A stretch of 64,000 bases of DNA from Carboxydothermus hydrogenoformans Z-2901 (GTDB taxonomy: Bacteria; Bacillota; Z-2901; Carboxydothermales; Carboxydothermaceae), in NCBI RefSeq assembly GCF_000012865.1, contig NC_007503.1, positions 1,524,001 to 1,588,000 of the forward strand, given 5' to 3'. Each line of letters begins with the position of its first letter. Within the stretch, counting starts at the first letter, position 1. This document shows positions 53,568-63,872 of the stretch, in pieces. A program made the position numbers and the translations under genes. Below the pieces are notes generated by a model, which saw nothing but the letters and a program-made list of their open reading frames with translations, ran no database searches and was not told where the DNA came from.

Positions 53568-54518
53568 TTAAAACCTCTTTTTGACCTCGGCTAAAACTTG
53601 TTCCACCGCATCCGCCAGCGGCATTTTCAGGGTGCAACCGGATGCCTTTTTATGGCCGCCACCGCCAAACTTAGCAGCAATTTCGTTGACATCAATAGTT
53701 TTGGACCTAAATCCTACTTTAATGCTGCCATCCCTGGTTTCCCGGAAAAGAATGCTAATTTCCACACCGGCAATTCCCCGGACAAAACTTGCAATCGAAC
53801 TTATGACTTCTTCCCCTTCAATAAAACGCTCGATTTGTTCCCGGGTAAATTTTACCCAGGCAATTTTCCCATCGGCTTCAAAGGTCAGGGAGTTTAAGGC
53901 TTCCCGAAAAAGAAGGACGCTATCCCTGGGTTTTTCCATGTAAAGCTTTTCGTTGATCATTGCCAGATCAAAGCCTTTCTGAGCCAAAAAGGAAGCTACA
54001 GCAAAACTTTTGGCGGTAGTATTGGTATACTGGAAAGAACCGGTATCAAGGGTAATACCGGCATAATAGGCCGCAGCTACCCACTCATCCCAGGGTAAAC
54101 CCAGGTCTTCATGGATTTGCGGCAAAATCTCGCAGGTAGCCGAAGCTTCGGGCACGACTATGTTTTCCACTCCAAAATAAGTGTTGCTGATGTGATGGTC
54201 AATATTTATAACCCTTTGCGGGTTTGAAGTAACCACCGCCAATGCTTCTTCTCCTAAACGTTCCGGGTCAGCAGTATCCAAAGCAATTATTAAACTGTCT
54301 CCGGCAAATACCGCCGGATCGGAAGTTATACGGGGAAAGTCGGGAAAAAAGGAAAACAGGCGAACCGGTTTATCTTTTAGGTACATTACCACTTCAAAGC
54401 CATTTAAACGTAAGGCCCGGCCAAAACCCAGAATTGAACCCATAGCATCCCCATCGGGCAAGATATGGGACGTCACAATGATTTTGCTATATTTCTTCAA
54501 GAGGTCTTTAAGACTCAC
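53568..54518 (-). CDS. nrnA: DHH-family oligoribonuclease/pAp phosphatase
   Basis: About 316 residues from the GTG at 54518, behind an AGGAGA site seven bases upstream. DHH motifs are VTSHILPDGDAMGS, ALDTADPERLG and NIDHHISNTYFG; the DHHA1 end is FGGGGHKKASGC. NrnA degrades nanoRNA and converts pAp to AMP with manganese. It overlaps rbfA by 11 bases and precedes truB by two, the usual Firmicute order. A longer frame from 54584 is possible but would overlap rbfA more. Confidence 0.93.
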   Translation of the reverse strand: MSLKDLLKKYSKIIVTSHILPDGDAMGSILGFGRALRLNGFEVVMYLKDKPVRLFSFFPDFPRITSDPAVFAGDSLIIALDTADPERLGEEALAVVTSNPQRVINIDHHISNTYFGVENIVVPEASATCEILPQIHEDLGLPWDEWVAAAYYAGITLDTGSFQYTNTTAKSFAVASFLAQKGFDLAMINEKLYMEKPRDSVLLFREALNSLTFEADGKIAWVKFTREQIERFIEGEEVISSIASFVRGIAGVEISILFRETRDGSIKVGFRSKTIDVNEIAAKFGGGGHKKASGCTLKMPLADAVEQVLAEVKKRF

Positions 54519-54885
54519 TTTCGTTCTCTCCTGCTTCTTTTTTAAGACCTTCCAAGATTTCCATAATTCTTGCTCCATATTCAATAGAAGGATCTTCTAC
54601 AAAATACAGTTCGGGCATTATTCTAAGTCTAACCCGTGATGCTAATTCTCCTTTGATAAATCCTTTGGCACTATTTAAAGCTATGAAACTATTTTTTTTA
54701 TCCTCCTCACTGCCATAAACGCTGATATAAATTTTCGCCTGGCTCAAATCCCTGGCTAAATCAACTTTGGTAACCGACACAAATCCAAGCCTGGGGTCCT
54801 TTACTTCCCTGGAAATGATAGCCGCCACCGCTTCTTTGATTGCCTGGGCGGTTCGTTCGTGCTTATGGGAAGCCAAAACCCTCAC
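54508..54885 (-). CDS. rbfA: Ribosome-binding factor A
   Basis: 125 residues with the KH-like fold: AQAIKEAVAAIISREVKDPRLG, SVTKVDLARDLSQAKIYISV and the C-terminal PELYFVEDPSIEYG. It matures the 16S rRNA 5' end of the small subunit. The start is a GTG six bases after the infB stop. The C-terminus (KEAGENESES) is acidic. Ordinary member of the operon. Confidence 0.94.
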   Translation of the reverse strand: MRVLASHKHERTAQAIKEAVAAIISREVKDPRLGFVSVTKVDLARDLSQAKIYISVYGSEEDKKNSFIALNSAKGFIKGELASRVRLRIMPELYFVEDPSIEYGARIMEILEGLKKEAGENESES

Positions 54886-54891
54886 CTCGCT

Positions 54892-57375
54892 TTATTCCAG
54901 TGTTCTTTTAACCTCTTCTATGGTAAAAGCCTCGATAATGTCTCCTTCACGAATATCATTAAACTTTTCAATAGTCAAACCGCATTCATATCCCTGGGCT
55001 ACTTCCCGCACATCATCTTTAAACCGCTTTAAAGATTCCACGTTTCCTTCATGAATAACGATTCCATCCCGTATTACCCGCACTTTTGCCGAACGGGTAA
55101 TTTTACCTTCCAGTACATATAATCCGGCAATCGTCCCAACTTTCGATGCTTTAAACGTTTTCCGCACCTCAGCCCGTCCCAGCACCACTTCTTTTTGTTC
55201 GGGTTCCAATAGACCAGCCATAGCAGCTTTAATGTCATCTAAAAGCTCGTAGATAATCCGGTAAACCCGCACATCGATCTTTTCCGTTTCGGCTAATTTC
55301 CGGGCATTGCTATCGGGACGAACGTTAAAGCCAATAACAATGGCGTTGGAAGCCGAGGCTAACATGATATCCGTTTCGGTTATAGCGCCTACACCCGAGT
55401 GAATGACGTTAACTTTAACTTCCTCGGTGGAAAGACGGGAAAGGGACTGTTTAATGGCTTCCACCGAACCGTGCACATCCGCTTTTAAGACGATATTTAA
55501 TTCTTTAATTTTTCCTTCCTGAATATGTTTAAATAAATCTTCCAAAGAAACTTTGCTGCTGGCTCTTAATTCTTCTTCCCGCTTTTGCTCCTGCCGCTTC
55601 TCGGCTAAGGTCCTTGCGGTCTTTTCATCGTCAACTACCACCAAAATATCTCCGGCACTGGGCACATCGTTTAAACCCAGAACCTCTACCGGCATTGAAG
55701 GAGTTGCTTTTTTGACCCTCCGGCCTTTATCGTCCATTAACGCCCGTACCCGACCGTAGGTTAAACCAACAACCACCACATCTCCCACATTTAAAGTTCC
55801 GGATTGAACCAAAACCGTCGCAACCGGTCCCCGCCCTTTATCTAACTTGGCTTCAATTACCGTACCCCGGGCGGGTTTATTGGGATTAGCCTTGAGTTCT
55901 TTAAGATCCGCCACCAATAAGATCATTTCCAAAAGTTCTTCAATCCCGATTTTCTTTAAGGCCGAAACTTCCACAAAAACCGTATCGCCACCCCAGGCTT
56001 CGGGAATCAGGCCATATTCGGTTAACTGTTGTTTAACCCGGTCCGGCTGGGCATTGGGTTTATCAATTTTATTTACTGCAACGATAATTGGTACCCCTGC
56101 CGCTTTAGCATGGTTTATAGCTTCCACCGTTTGCGGCATGACCCCGTCATCGGCAGCCACCACCAAAATCGCTATATCGGTCACCTGGGCACCCCGGGCG
56201 CGCATTGCGGTAAAAGCCTCATGACCAGGGGTATCGATAAAGGTAATCTTCCGGCCGTTATGTTCTACCTGATACGCCCCGATATGCTGGGTTATTCCCC
56301 CCGCTTCGGTGGCGGTAACATTGGTTTGGCGGATTGCATCTAAAAGCGATGTTTTACCGTGGTCAACATGGCCCATTACCGTTACAATGGGCGGTCTTGG
56401 TTCCAGGCTTTCCGGATCATCGGGAGTTTCTTCAAGAAGCCAGATGTCTTCTTTTTCTTCCTTTTCCACCGTTACTTCATAGCCAAAGTCGGTGGCAATA
56501 ATCGTGGCGGTATCGGCATCAATTTCCTGGTTTATTGTTGCTAAAATGCCATAACTCATCAACTTCTTAATTACTTCCGCCGCCGATTTACCCATAATTT
56601 TAGCAAATTCCTGAACCGTCATCCGTTCGGGAATAACAATTGCTTTGGGTTCAGCAGCAACCGGTTCCTGTTTTTCTTGTTTTTCTTGTTTTTTCTCTTT
56701 TTTCAGATTCAATTTCTTTTCTTCCAGAGCAAAAACTTTTTCTTCCTTCTTTAAAGCCTTTTCCCACTCCCGTTTTTTATCCGGAGCACCCTTTCTCCTT
56801 TCCGGTTCTTTATTTTCACCTTTAGGAGCTTCAGGTTTGGGAATTGCCGGAAGTACTCCCTTCTTCTTCTCCCTGGGGAAAGGCGGACGCTCCTTTTTCT
56901 CTCCAAAGGGTTTTGGCCCCTGAACTCCCCGCTCTTTATCAAAACGCCGCCGGTCATCCCTCGGGCGATTTTGGTTAAATGAGCGCTGTTCACCCGGTCG
57001 GCGACCCTTGTCCTTATCCCTGGGTTCCGGTCGTTGATTACCGGCATACCTTTGGCCCTGGGGCCGGTCAGACCGCTGTTCCCGCGGGCGGCTTTGACCC
57101 CCTTGCTTTGATTGTTGCTGCTCTTTTGGCCTCTGGGGGTGAGACTGGAGCTTCTGGGCTTCAGCTTTTTGCTCCACCTGCTTCTTTTCCTGCTCCTTTT
57201 TTTCTTTTTCTTCTTTTTCCCGGTTTAAAGCTTTTAACAGAAGATTTAAATGGTGATTTTCTACTGTACTCATGTGGGATTTTACTTCAACCCCAATTGC
57301 CTTTAAACGATTGATAACTTCCTTACTTTCCATGTTTAACTCTTTGGCAATTTCAAAAACACGCTTTTTGCGCAT
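54892..57375 (-). CDS. infB: Translation initiation factor IF-2
   Basis: 827 residues. An N-terminal IF-2N domain ([22 protein letters not shown]) is followed by a long low-complexity Lys/Glu/Arg/Gln/Pro-rich linker (about 50-230), a second IF2-N segment ([18 protein letters not shown]) and the GTPase: G1 GHVDHGKT, G3 DTPGHEAF, G4 NKID. Domains II, III and IV complete it. It brings initiator tRNA to the 30S subunit. The start overlaps the ylxQ stop (TAATG). The linker accounts for the length; nothing is missing. Confidence 0.97.
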   Translation of the reverse strand: MRKKRVFEIAKELNMESKEVINRLKAIGVEVKSHMSTVENHHLNLLLKALNREKEEKEKKEQEKKQVEQKAEAQKLQSHPQRPKEQQQSKQGGQSRPREQRSDRPQGQRYAGNQRPEPRDKDKGRRPGEQRSFNQNRPRDDRRRFDKERGVQGPKPFGEKKERPPFPREKKKGVLPAIPKPEAPKGENKEPERRKGAPDKKREWEKALKKEEKVFALEEKKLNLKKEKKQEKQEKQEPVAAEPKAIVIPERMTVQEFAKIMGKSAAEVIKKLMSYGILATINQEIDADTATIIATDFGYEVTVEKEEKEDIWLLEETPDDPESLEPRPPIVTVMGHVDHGKTSLLDAIRQTNVTATEAGGITQHIGAYQVEHNGRKITFIDTPGHEAFTAMRARGAQVTDIAILVVAADDGVMPQTVEAINHAKAAGVPIIVAVNKIDKPNAQPDRVKQQLTEYGLIPEAWGGDTVFVEVSALKKIGIEELLEMILLVADLKELKANPNKPARGTVIEAKLDKGRGPVATVLVQSGTLNVGDVVVVGLTYGRVRALMDDKGRRVKKATPSMPVEVLGLNDVPSAGDILVVVDDEKTARTLAEKRQEQKREEELRASSKVSLEDLFKHIQEGKIKELNIVLKADVHGSVEAIKQSLSRLSTEEVKVNVIHSGVGAITETDIMLASASNAIVIGFNVRPDSNARKLAETEKIDVRVYRIIYELLDDIKAAMAGLLEPEQKEVVLGRAEVRKTFKASKVGTIAGLYVLEGKITRSAKVRVIRDGIVIHEGNVESLKRFKDDVREVAQGYECGLTIEKFNDIREGDIIEAFTIEEVKRTLE

Positions 57376-57689
57376 TAATTCACCCCCTGGTCATTACCAA
57401 TTTCTTTTAAAAATTTCTGCCAAAATCCCCTGTCTTGAAAGCCTAATATTCCCGTGGGACGGCGGTTTAAAATCCTGCCTATTTCCTCTTTAGTGCCCCA
57501 GTTAACCACCAAAGTTCCCTGCTCCTTTGCCAGAAATTCTATTTTCTTCTTTTGTTTTTCCGAAGTATTTACCGCTAAAATAACTCCCTCAATTTTACCC
57601 CTTTTAAACCCTAATAAAACCTCCGTTTCTCCCACAAGAAGTTTTTTTGCTTTATAAGCTAAACCTAAAATACCTTCAACTTTGTTCAC
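57375..57689 (-). CDS. ylxQ: YlxQ, L7Ae-family ribosome-associated RNA-binding protein
   Basis: 104 residues of the L7Ae/L30e/S12e fold: [20 protein letters not shown] and [14 protein letters not shown]-like region, then [21 protein letters not shown]. These proteins bind kink-turn RNA. It sits between ylxR and infB as in other Firmicutes. The start is a GTG at 57689 overlapping ylxR by 14 bases, and the end shares TAATG with infB. Role in vivo poorly known. Confidence 0.9.
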   Translation of the reverse strand: MNKVEGILGLAYKAKKLLVGETEVLLGFKRGKIEGVILAVNTSEKQKKKIEFLAKEQGTLVVNWGTKEEIGRILNRRPTGILGFQDRGFWQKFLKEIGNDQGVN

Positions 57690-57954
57690 TTTCCGTTAAC
57701 TCCTGTTGTAATTTTTCGATTATTTCGGGAGAAACCGGATGATTTAGAGCTTTTTCAAACTTTTTACCCTTTTTAGCTTTTTCAAAGCAACTAAGGGATG
57801 GGCAGATGTAAGCGCCACGGCCCGCCTTTTTTCCGGTTTTATCAATTAATACTTCCCCTTCGGGAGTTCTAACTACCCGAATGAGCTCTTTCTTGGGTTT
57901 CATCTCCTGACATCCAAGGCACATCCTCATCGGGATTTTTTTCTGTTTGGCCAT
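57676..57954 (-). CDS. ylxR: YlxR (RnpM), RNA-binding protein
   Basis: 92 residues from the ATG at 57954, which overlaps the nusA stop codon and has a GGGGGGA site. Conserved DUF448 features are RMCLGCQEMKPKKELIRVVR and GRGAYICPSLSCFEKAKK. The family binds RNase P RNA and modulates it in Bacillus. A longer frame upstream (to 57999) overlaps nusA and lacks family residues. Confidence 0.92.
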   Translation of the reverse strand: MAKQKKIPMRMCLGCQEMKPKKELIRVVRTPEGEVLIDKTGKKAGRGAYICPSLSCFEKAKKGKKFEKALNHPVSPEIIEKLQQELTESEQS

Positions 57955-58994
57955 TAAATCCCCCCAACCTGCGATTCGCTCTTGATATCTATTTTCCAAC
58001 CGGTGAGCTTAGCCGCAAGTCTGGCATTTTGTCCTTCCTTGCCAATTGCTAAGGAAAGCTGGTAATCGGGTACAACTACCCGGGCAACTTTTTCATCCTC
58101 GAAAACCTCCACACTGGTAACCTTTGCTGGACTTAAAGCATTGGCAATAAATTTTGCCGGATCAGGGCTCCACTTCACTACATCAATTTTTTCGCCATTT
58201 AATTCTTCGACAATATTTTTTATTCTAAGCCCTTTGTTTCCGACACAGGCTCCAATCGGGTCTACATTTTCATCTTTACTGTATACAGCGATTTTCGAAC
58301 GGGAACCCGCTTCCCGGGCAATACTCTTAAGTTCTACCGTTCCGTCATAAAGTTCGGGTATTTCCAGTTCTAAAAGCCTTTTTAAAAGGCCGGGATGCGT
58401 TCTCGATAAAATTATGTTTGGTCCCTTGCTGGTTTTCTTCACTTCAACCAGGTAAGCTTTTATCCTATCACCAAATTTATAGTTTTCACCGGGAATTTGT
58501 TCCTGCGGTGGAAGAATTGCCTCGGTTTTGCCAAGGTCGACATAAACATTTTTTTGGTCAACTCTGCGGATAATTCCGGTTATAATATCCCCCTCACGGC
58601 TGGAAAACTCTTCGTAAATTTGATTTCTTTCTGCTTCCCTGATTCTCTGGATAACCACCTGCTTGGCATTTTGCGCTGCTATCCGGCCAAAATTTCGCGG
58701 AGTTACCTCAATTTCCAGGACATCGCCAAGATTTAGTCTTGGGTCTTTTTCCCGGGCTTCTTCTAAACTTATCTCCAACCGGGGGTCTTTAACTTCTTCC
58801 ACCACGGTCTTTAAAGCGTAAACTTTTACTTCTCCGGTAACCCGGTCAATATGCACCCGGGCATTCTGGTTAATCCCATAATTTTTCTTATAAGCGGACA
58901 ATAACGCCTGTTCCGTTGCTTCTAACAGTACTTCCGCCGGAATCCCCTTTTGCTTCTCAATTTCCTGCACTGCCTGTAAAAATTCTGTATTCAT
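57954..58994 (-). CDS. nusA: Transcription termination/antitermination factor NusA
   Basis: 346 residues, the short Firmicute form without the C-terminal acidic repeats of E. coli. N-terminal RNA polymerase-binding domain, then S1 ([22 protein letters not shown]) and two KH domains ([20 protein letters not shown] and [22 protein letters not shown]). The ATG at 58994 follows GGGAGGATCTGTG. It regulates pausing, termination and rRNA antitermination. It is preceded by rimP (17 bases). Confidence 0.96.
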   Translation of the reverse strand: MNTEFLQAVQEIEKQKGIPAEVLLEATEQALLSAYKKNYGINQNARVHIDRVTGEVKVYALKTVVEEVKDPRLEISLEEAREKDPRLNLGDVLEIEVTPRNFGRIAAQNAKQVVIQRIREAERNQIYEEFSSREGDIITGIIRRVDQKNVYVDLGKTEAILPPQEQIPGENYKFGDRIKAYLVEVKKTSKGPNIILSRTHPGLLKRLLELEIPELYDGTVELKSIAREAGSRSKIAVYSKDENVDPIGACVGNKGLRIKNIVEELNGEKIDVVKWSPDPAKFIANALSPAKVTSVEVFEDEKVARVVVPDYQLSLAIGKEGQNARLAAKLTGWKIDIKSESQVGGI

Positions 58995-59011
58995 CACAGA
59001 TCCTCCCGAAA

Positions 59012-59476
59012 CTAAAAATCAAAGGTAAGGTTAGCTTTGGCAATTTGTTCTAAAGGAATTTGTACCTCTCCTTTACCGGCATCGATAACCACCTGGCCAT
59101 CTCGAACCCCAAGAAGTTTTCCTTTAAACTGCTTCTGTCCCTCAATTGCGGCAAAAGTTTTAATTTGAGCTTCTCTACCAGCGAACTTTTCAAAATCCGC
59201 TAATTTTTTCAGGGGGCGTTCAATCCCCGGTGAAGACACTTCCAGGTAGTACGACTGGGGAATTGGGTCCTCTTCATCTAAAATAACACCTATTCTTTCG
59301 GAAAAATTTTGACAGTCATCCAAGTCTACACCTTCATCTTTATCTATGTAAATTCTTAAAAAATACCTGCCCGCTTCTTTTACAAACTCGACATCAACCA
59401 CTTCTAAGTTAAGCTCTCCCCCAACCCTTTCGGCAAGGGGCCAAACTTTTTGTTCAATTCCTTTATTCCGGCCCAT
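59012..59476 (-). CDS. rimP: Ribosome maturation factor RimP
   Basis: 154 residues: an N-terminal alpha/beta domain (LEVVDVEFVKEAGRYFLRIYID) and a C-terminal SH3-like domain (YLEVSSPGIERPL marks the junction). It helps assemble the 30S subunit. It is the first gene of the nusA-infB block after the polC terminator-like hairpin, so the promoter of that operon should lie between 59477 and 59536; I could not pick it out. Confidence 0.95.
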   Translation of the reverse strand: MGRNKGIEQKVWPLAERVGGELNLEVVDVEFVKEAGRYFLRIYIDKDEGVDLDDCQNFSERIGVILDEEDPIPQSYYLEVSSPGIERPLKKLADFEKFAGREAQIKTFAAIEGQKQFKGKLLGVRDGQVVIDAGKGEVQIPLEQIAKANLTFDF

Positions 59477-59536
59477 GTTTTCGCCCCCTTTCCGCTTTTG
59501 CTTTAATATTTTTCCCGTAAACTGCTATTACTAACA

Positions 59537-59566
59537 AGAAAGAGTGGGAAAACCCACTCTTTCTGC
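59537..59566 (-). terminator. Perfect hairpin between polC and rimP
   Basis: AGAAAGAGTGGG pairs perfectly with CCCACTCTTTCT over AAAA. On the minus strand the following bases (TTTCTTGTTAG) are only moderately T-rich, so termination after polC may be partial. Confidence 0.75.
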
Positions 59567-59642
59567 GAAAAGGCTTTTATTTCTTTAACATTATAACACA
59601 CATCCCATACAACTGCAAGGTATTAGGGAGAAAATAGTTAAA

Positions 59643-62600
59643 TTAAGCAAAAAGTACTAACTGGGAAGTCGGTGCTAAGCCTTTTAAGCAGCCGTGGGCA
59701 TCCAAAACTTCAATTACCGCTTTAGTGGCTTTTCCCCGGGTTTTTAAATCTTCAATGGATACAAACATTCCTTCCTCCCGGGCCTTTACAATATTTATCG
59801 CCGCTGCTTCCCCTATTCCGGGTAAAGCCACAAAAGGAGGCAAGATACCCTCCGGGGTTATTAAAAAGCGGGTTGCATCGGATTTTTCCAGGTCTACCGG
59901 CAGCATTTTTATTCCCCGGGCCAGCATTTCCAGGGCAACTTCTAACACCGTAACGAGACCTTTTTCCTTTGCCGTTAAATTTCCCCCCCGTTGTTCCAGC
60001 TCATCAAGAGTTTTCCAAATTTTTTCTGGACCAGCCAAAATAACGGGCAGGTCAAAATCATCAGCCCTTACGGTAAAATACGTAGCATAAAAAGCTTCCG
60101 GGTAGTAAACCTTAAAGTAGGCAATTCTAAAAGCCATCATCACGTAAGCTACCGCATGGGCTTTGGGGAAAAGGTATTTTATTTTCTGGCAGCTTCCAAT
60201 AAACCAGTCGGGAACTCCATGTTCTTTCATTACCGCTATTTCTTCCTCGGAAATTCCTTTTCCTTTGCGGACATTTTCCATGATTTTAAAAGCTTTTTTG
60301 GGAGGAACCCCTTTTTGCAGGAGGTAAATCATAATGTCGTCCCGGGTAGAAATTGCATCGGATAATTTACATATTCCGGCTCGAATTAAATCCTGAGCAT
60401 TATTCAGCCACACGTCCGTTCCATGGGAAAAGCCGGAAATCCGCACCAGTTCGGTAAAGCTCTTGGGTCGGGTATCTTCAAGCATCTGCCGCACAAAACG
60501 GGTTCCAAATTCCGGAATTCCGTAGGTACCTACAGTAGTGCGGATTTGTTCGGGAGTTACCCCTAAGGGTTCGGTGGAAGAAAAGATACCTAAAGTTTTC
60601 CGGTCATCTAACCGGATAGTTCGGGGATCAATTCCCGTTAAATCTTCCAACATCTTAAGAACGGTCGGGTCGTCGTGGCCCAGGATGTCAAGCTTAACCA
60701 AACGGCTCGAAATTGAATGATAATCAAAATGAGTGGTAACCACTCCCGCACTTTTATCATCCGCCGGATACTGGAGAGGAGTAAACCGGTGAACATCGTT
60801 ATTTTTCGGGACAACCATAAGACCGCCCGGATGTTGACCGGTGGTTCTCTTGACTCCGACAATCCCGTTCGTTAGCCAGTTTATCCAGGCCTGACGGGCC
60901 GGCCTTCCGGTCTCCTCAAAATATTTTTTAACAAAACCAAAGGCTGTCTTATCGGCAACGGTAGCAATAGTTCCCGCCCGGAAAACGTAATCCTTGCCAA
61001 ATAGTTCTTCGGTATACTTGTGAGCTCGAGGCTGGTATTCCCCGGAAAAGTTTAAATCAATATCCGGAACTTTGTCCCCTTCAAAACCCATAAAGGTTTC
61101 AAAGGGAATATCATGACCCTCTTTTTTGAGAAGAGTACCACAGCGCGGACAATTTTTGTCGGGCATATCGGCACCGCAGCCGTAACTGCCATCGGTAATA
61201 AACTCGCTGTAGCGACAATTAGGACAAAGGTAATGGGGGGGTAGAGGGTTAACCTCGGTAATCATCGTCATCGTTGCAACCAGCGAGGAACCTACCGAAC
61301 CCCGCGAACCTACAAGATAACCATCATCCAAAGATTTTTTTACCAACTTATGGGCTATTAAATACAATACGGCAAACCCGTTATTAATAATAGCATCAAG
61401 CTCCCGCTTTAATCTTTTTTCCACTATTTCCGGAAGCGGATCTCCGTATAACTCATGAGCTCTCTGGTAAGTCATTTCGTAAATCTGCCGGTCCGCCCCT
61501 TCAATTATCGGCGGGTAAAACTCATCGGGAATTGGTTTAATCTCTTCAATTTGTTCGGCAATTTTGCGCGGGTTGTCCACTACCACTTCATAGGCTTTTT
61601 CCTGGCCTAAATAAGCAAATTCTTTTAACATTTCTTCGGTAGTTTTAAGGTAAATGGGCGGCTGCAGTTCGGCATCGTCATACCCCTGCCCTTTTTGGAG
61701 AATCCGGCGGTAAATTTCATCTTCCGGCTCTAAAAAATGAACATCGCCGGTAGCCACCACCGGTTTATTTAATTTTTCTCCCAAAGCAATGATTTTCCGG
61801 TTCAACTCTTCCAATTCCTGTTCGCTCTTTAAACGCTGGTTTCTCAATAAAAAGGCATTATTTCCTTTAGGCATTATTTCAAAATAATCGTAAAACCGGG
61901 CAATTTCTAAAATACGGCTCTCCGGCTGATTTTCCAGTAAAGCGGTAAAAAGCTCCCCTGCCTCGCAGGCAGTACCTATCAGTAAGCCTTCCCGGTAGCG
62001 CATCAGCTCACTTTTGGGGATGCGGGGGTGGCGGTGGAAATATTTTAAATGGGATAAGGTTATTAAACGGTAAAGATTGTAAAGTCCTTCCTGATTTTTC
62101 ACTAAAATCGAAACGTGATAGGTTTTAGACCGGTCGTTAATGTAGTTGTAGTTTATTTTGGCCAGGTCATCCAAGCTATAAAGTCCCCGTTCAAAAAGCC
62201 TGGGCAGTAGCTTTAAAAAGACTTCCGCTAAAGCATAGCTGTCCGCAAGAGCCCGGTGGTGGTTATTAAGGGAAACTTCCAGGTGTTCGGTTATGGTTTT
62301 TAACTTGTGATTTTTCAACTCCGGAAACAGAATCCTGACCAGAGCCAAATTATCCACCACCGAAAATTTTCGTTCATGTCCCAATCTCTTTAAAGCTTGT
62401 CGTAAAAACCCGTAATCAAAAGCAGCATTATGGGCCAGCAGGATGCTGCCATCGCAAAAACGCAGGAATTTTTCTATGGCCTCACCAAAATCCAGCCCTT
62501 CCTTTTCTAAAAGGTCGTTAGTAATACCGGTAAGTTCGGAAATTTTAGCAGAAATAGGTTTTTGCGGGCGAATCAGTACGGAAAAAGTCTCCTTTATCTC

Positions 62601-63866
62601 TCCGTCAAAGATTTTAACCGCTCCAATTTCAATAATTTCATCTCTTTGCGAAGATAGACCGGAGGTTTCAAAGTCAAAAGCTACTATTGGTGTTTCCTTT
62701 AACGATAAAGGTTCGGGATTAAAAACTACCGGCAGTCCATCATCCACCAGATACCCTTCAAGTCCGTAGATAACTTTAATCCCGTATTTTGCCGAAAGTT
62801 CCGCTGCTTCAGGAAAAGCCTGAACAACACCGTGGTCGGTAATAGCTACCGCCTCATGCCCCCAGCTCTTCAAAGTTTGGAAAAGCTTTTCTAAATCCAC
62901 TACGCTATCCATTGCGCTCATCTTACTGTGTAAATGGAGTTCAATTCTCTTGGTTTCAGCCAAATCCATCCGGCCCGCAGGTTTTTCTATTTCCTCTAAA
63001 TCATTTATAAATAACACCAGTTCATCGGCAAAACGGTCAAACTGCACTTCGCCCCTGACCTTTACGTACATGCCATCTTTGATTAAAGAAGCTTTTTCTT
63101 CCTCCCCTTTTTTCAAAAACAGTTTGGCCGAAATGGCATCCGTTTGGTCCGTTAGGTTAAAAGTAATTAATATCCTTTCCGTCTTAAGCTTTTTCACTTC
63201 CAAATCAAAGATAACTCCACTGACCACCACATTTTTTTCCTCTTCGGTGAGGTTGGCAATTTTACAGGGAGTTTCCTTAATTTCCTTTCCTATGGAAAGT
63301 TTAACCGGAACCTCCTCTTTATTTTCCTGCCCTTCTCTTTCCGCCACTTTTTCTTCCCAAAGCTTTTGCACCAATTCTTCTTCCATTTCTAACTGCCAGT
63401 CCAGTACTTCATTTGCTTCTTCTTTAAATTTAGCAATAAACTTATAATCCGGAGCGACTTTAGCCAGAAATTTCGTAATTGTTTCCACAACTTTTTTCCG
63501 TTTAATAGTATCAAACACTATTTCATTGGCGGTTTCAAAAATAATGTTTTCACCATCAAAGGTTAAACCCGCTTCCCTGAGTTCACCCCGTAAACGCGGT
63601 AATTTTTGCACCAGTAAATAGTTAATATCTTCTAAGAGAAGCTCGATGTCCGTATCGCGAAAATTCTCCACCGCTAAATCAATACTTACGTTTAAATCCG
63701 GAAGTTCTTCCAAGATTGCTGCCTTTAAGCCATCAAATTCTTTTAAAGAAATATAATGGGGAGCTTTAAAATAAAGCTCCCATTTTTGATTTCGGGGGTC
63801 CACCTGAACTTTATCCAAAAACGCTTTTTGCCCCAAGCTTTCCAGGATAGACTTAATTTTGTCCAT
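59643..63866 (-). CDS. polC: DNA polymerase III alpha subunit, Gram-positive type (PolC)
   Basis: 1407 residues, the expected length. Order: N-terminal tau-binding region, OB fold (about 215-290, VVSGVIFDLEVKKLK), split PHP domain (RIELHLHSKMSAMDS near 308), inserted 3'-5' exonuclease (IVAFDFETSGLSSQRDEIIE near 390), rest of PHP, then the polymerase with a zinc knuckle (CPNCRYSEF and CPRCG) and the GSRGSVGSSLVATM active-site region. It is the replicative polymerase of low-GC Firmicutes. The ATG at 63866 follows AAAGGAG. All hallmark residues appear intact. Confidence 0.96.
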   Translation of the reverse strand: MDKIKSILESLGQKAFLDKVQVDPRNQKWELYFKAPHYISLKEFDGLKAAILEELPDLNVSIDLAVENFRDTDIELLLEDINYLLVQKLPRLRGELREAGLTFDGENIIFETANEIVFDTIKRKKVVETITKFLAKVAPDYKFIAKFKEEANEVLDWQLEMEEELVQKLWEEKVAEREGQENKEEVPVKLSIGKEIKETPCKIANLTEEEKNVVVSGVIFDLEVKKLKTERILITFNLTDQTDAISAKLFLKKGEEEKASLIKDGMYVKVRGEVQFDRFADELVLFINDLEEIEKPAGRMDLAETKRIELHLHSKMSAMDSVVDLEKLFQTLKSWGHEAVAITDHGVVQAFPEAAELSAKYGIKVIYGLEGYLVDDGLPVVFNPEPLSLKETPIVAFDFETSGLSSQRDEIIEIGAVKIFDGEIKETFSVLIRPQKPISAKISELTGITNDLLEKEGLDFGEAIEKFLRFCDGSILLAHNAAFDYGFLRQALKRLGHERKFSVVDNLALVRILFPELKNHKLKTITEHLEVSLNNHHRALADSYALAEVFLKLLPRLFERGLYSLDDLAKINYNYINDRSKTYHVSILVKNQEGLYNLYRLITLSHLKYFHRHPRIPKSELMRYREGLLIGTACEAGELFTALLENQPESRILEIARFYDYFEIMPKGNNAFLLRNQRLKSEQELEELNRKIIALGEKLNKPVVATGDVHFLEPEDEIYRRILQKGQGYDDAELQPPIYLKTTEEMLKEFAYLGQEKAYEVVVDNPRKIAEQIEEIKPIPDEFYPPIIEGADRQIYEMTYQRAHELYGDPLPEIVEKRLKRELDAIINNGFAVLYLIAHKLVKKSLDDGYLVGSRGSVGSSLVATMTMITEVNPLPPHYLCPNCRYSEFITDGSYGCGADMPDKNCPRCGTLLKKEGHDIPFETFMGFEGDKVPDIDLNFSGEYQPRAHKYTEELFGKDYVFRAGTIATVADKTAFGFVKKYFEETGRPARQAWINWLTNGIVGVKRTTGQHPGGLMVVPKNNDVHRFTPLQYPADDKSAGVVTTHFDYHSISSRLVKLDILGHDDPTVLKMLEDLTGIDPRTIRLDDRKTLGIFSSTEPLGVTPEQIRTTVGTYGIPEFGTRFVRQMLEDTRPKSFTELVRISGFSHGTDVWLNNAQDLIRAGICKLSDAISTRDDIMIYLLQKGVPPKKAFKIMENVRKGKGISEEEIAVMKEHGVPDWFIGSCQKIKYLFPKAHAVAYVMMAFRIAYFKVYYPEAFYATYFTVRADDFDLPVILAGPEKIWKTLDELEQRGGNLTAKEKGLVTVLEVALEMLARGIKMLPVDLEKSDATRFLITPEGILPPFVALPGIGEAAAINIVKAREEGMFVSIEDLKTRGKATKAVIEVLDAHGCLKGLAPTSQLVLFA

Positions 63867-63872
63867 AAGGCG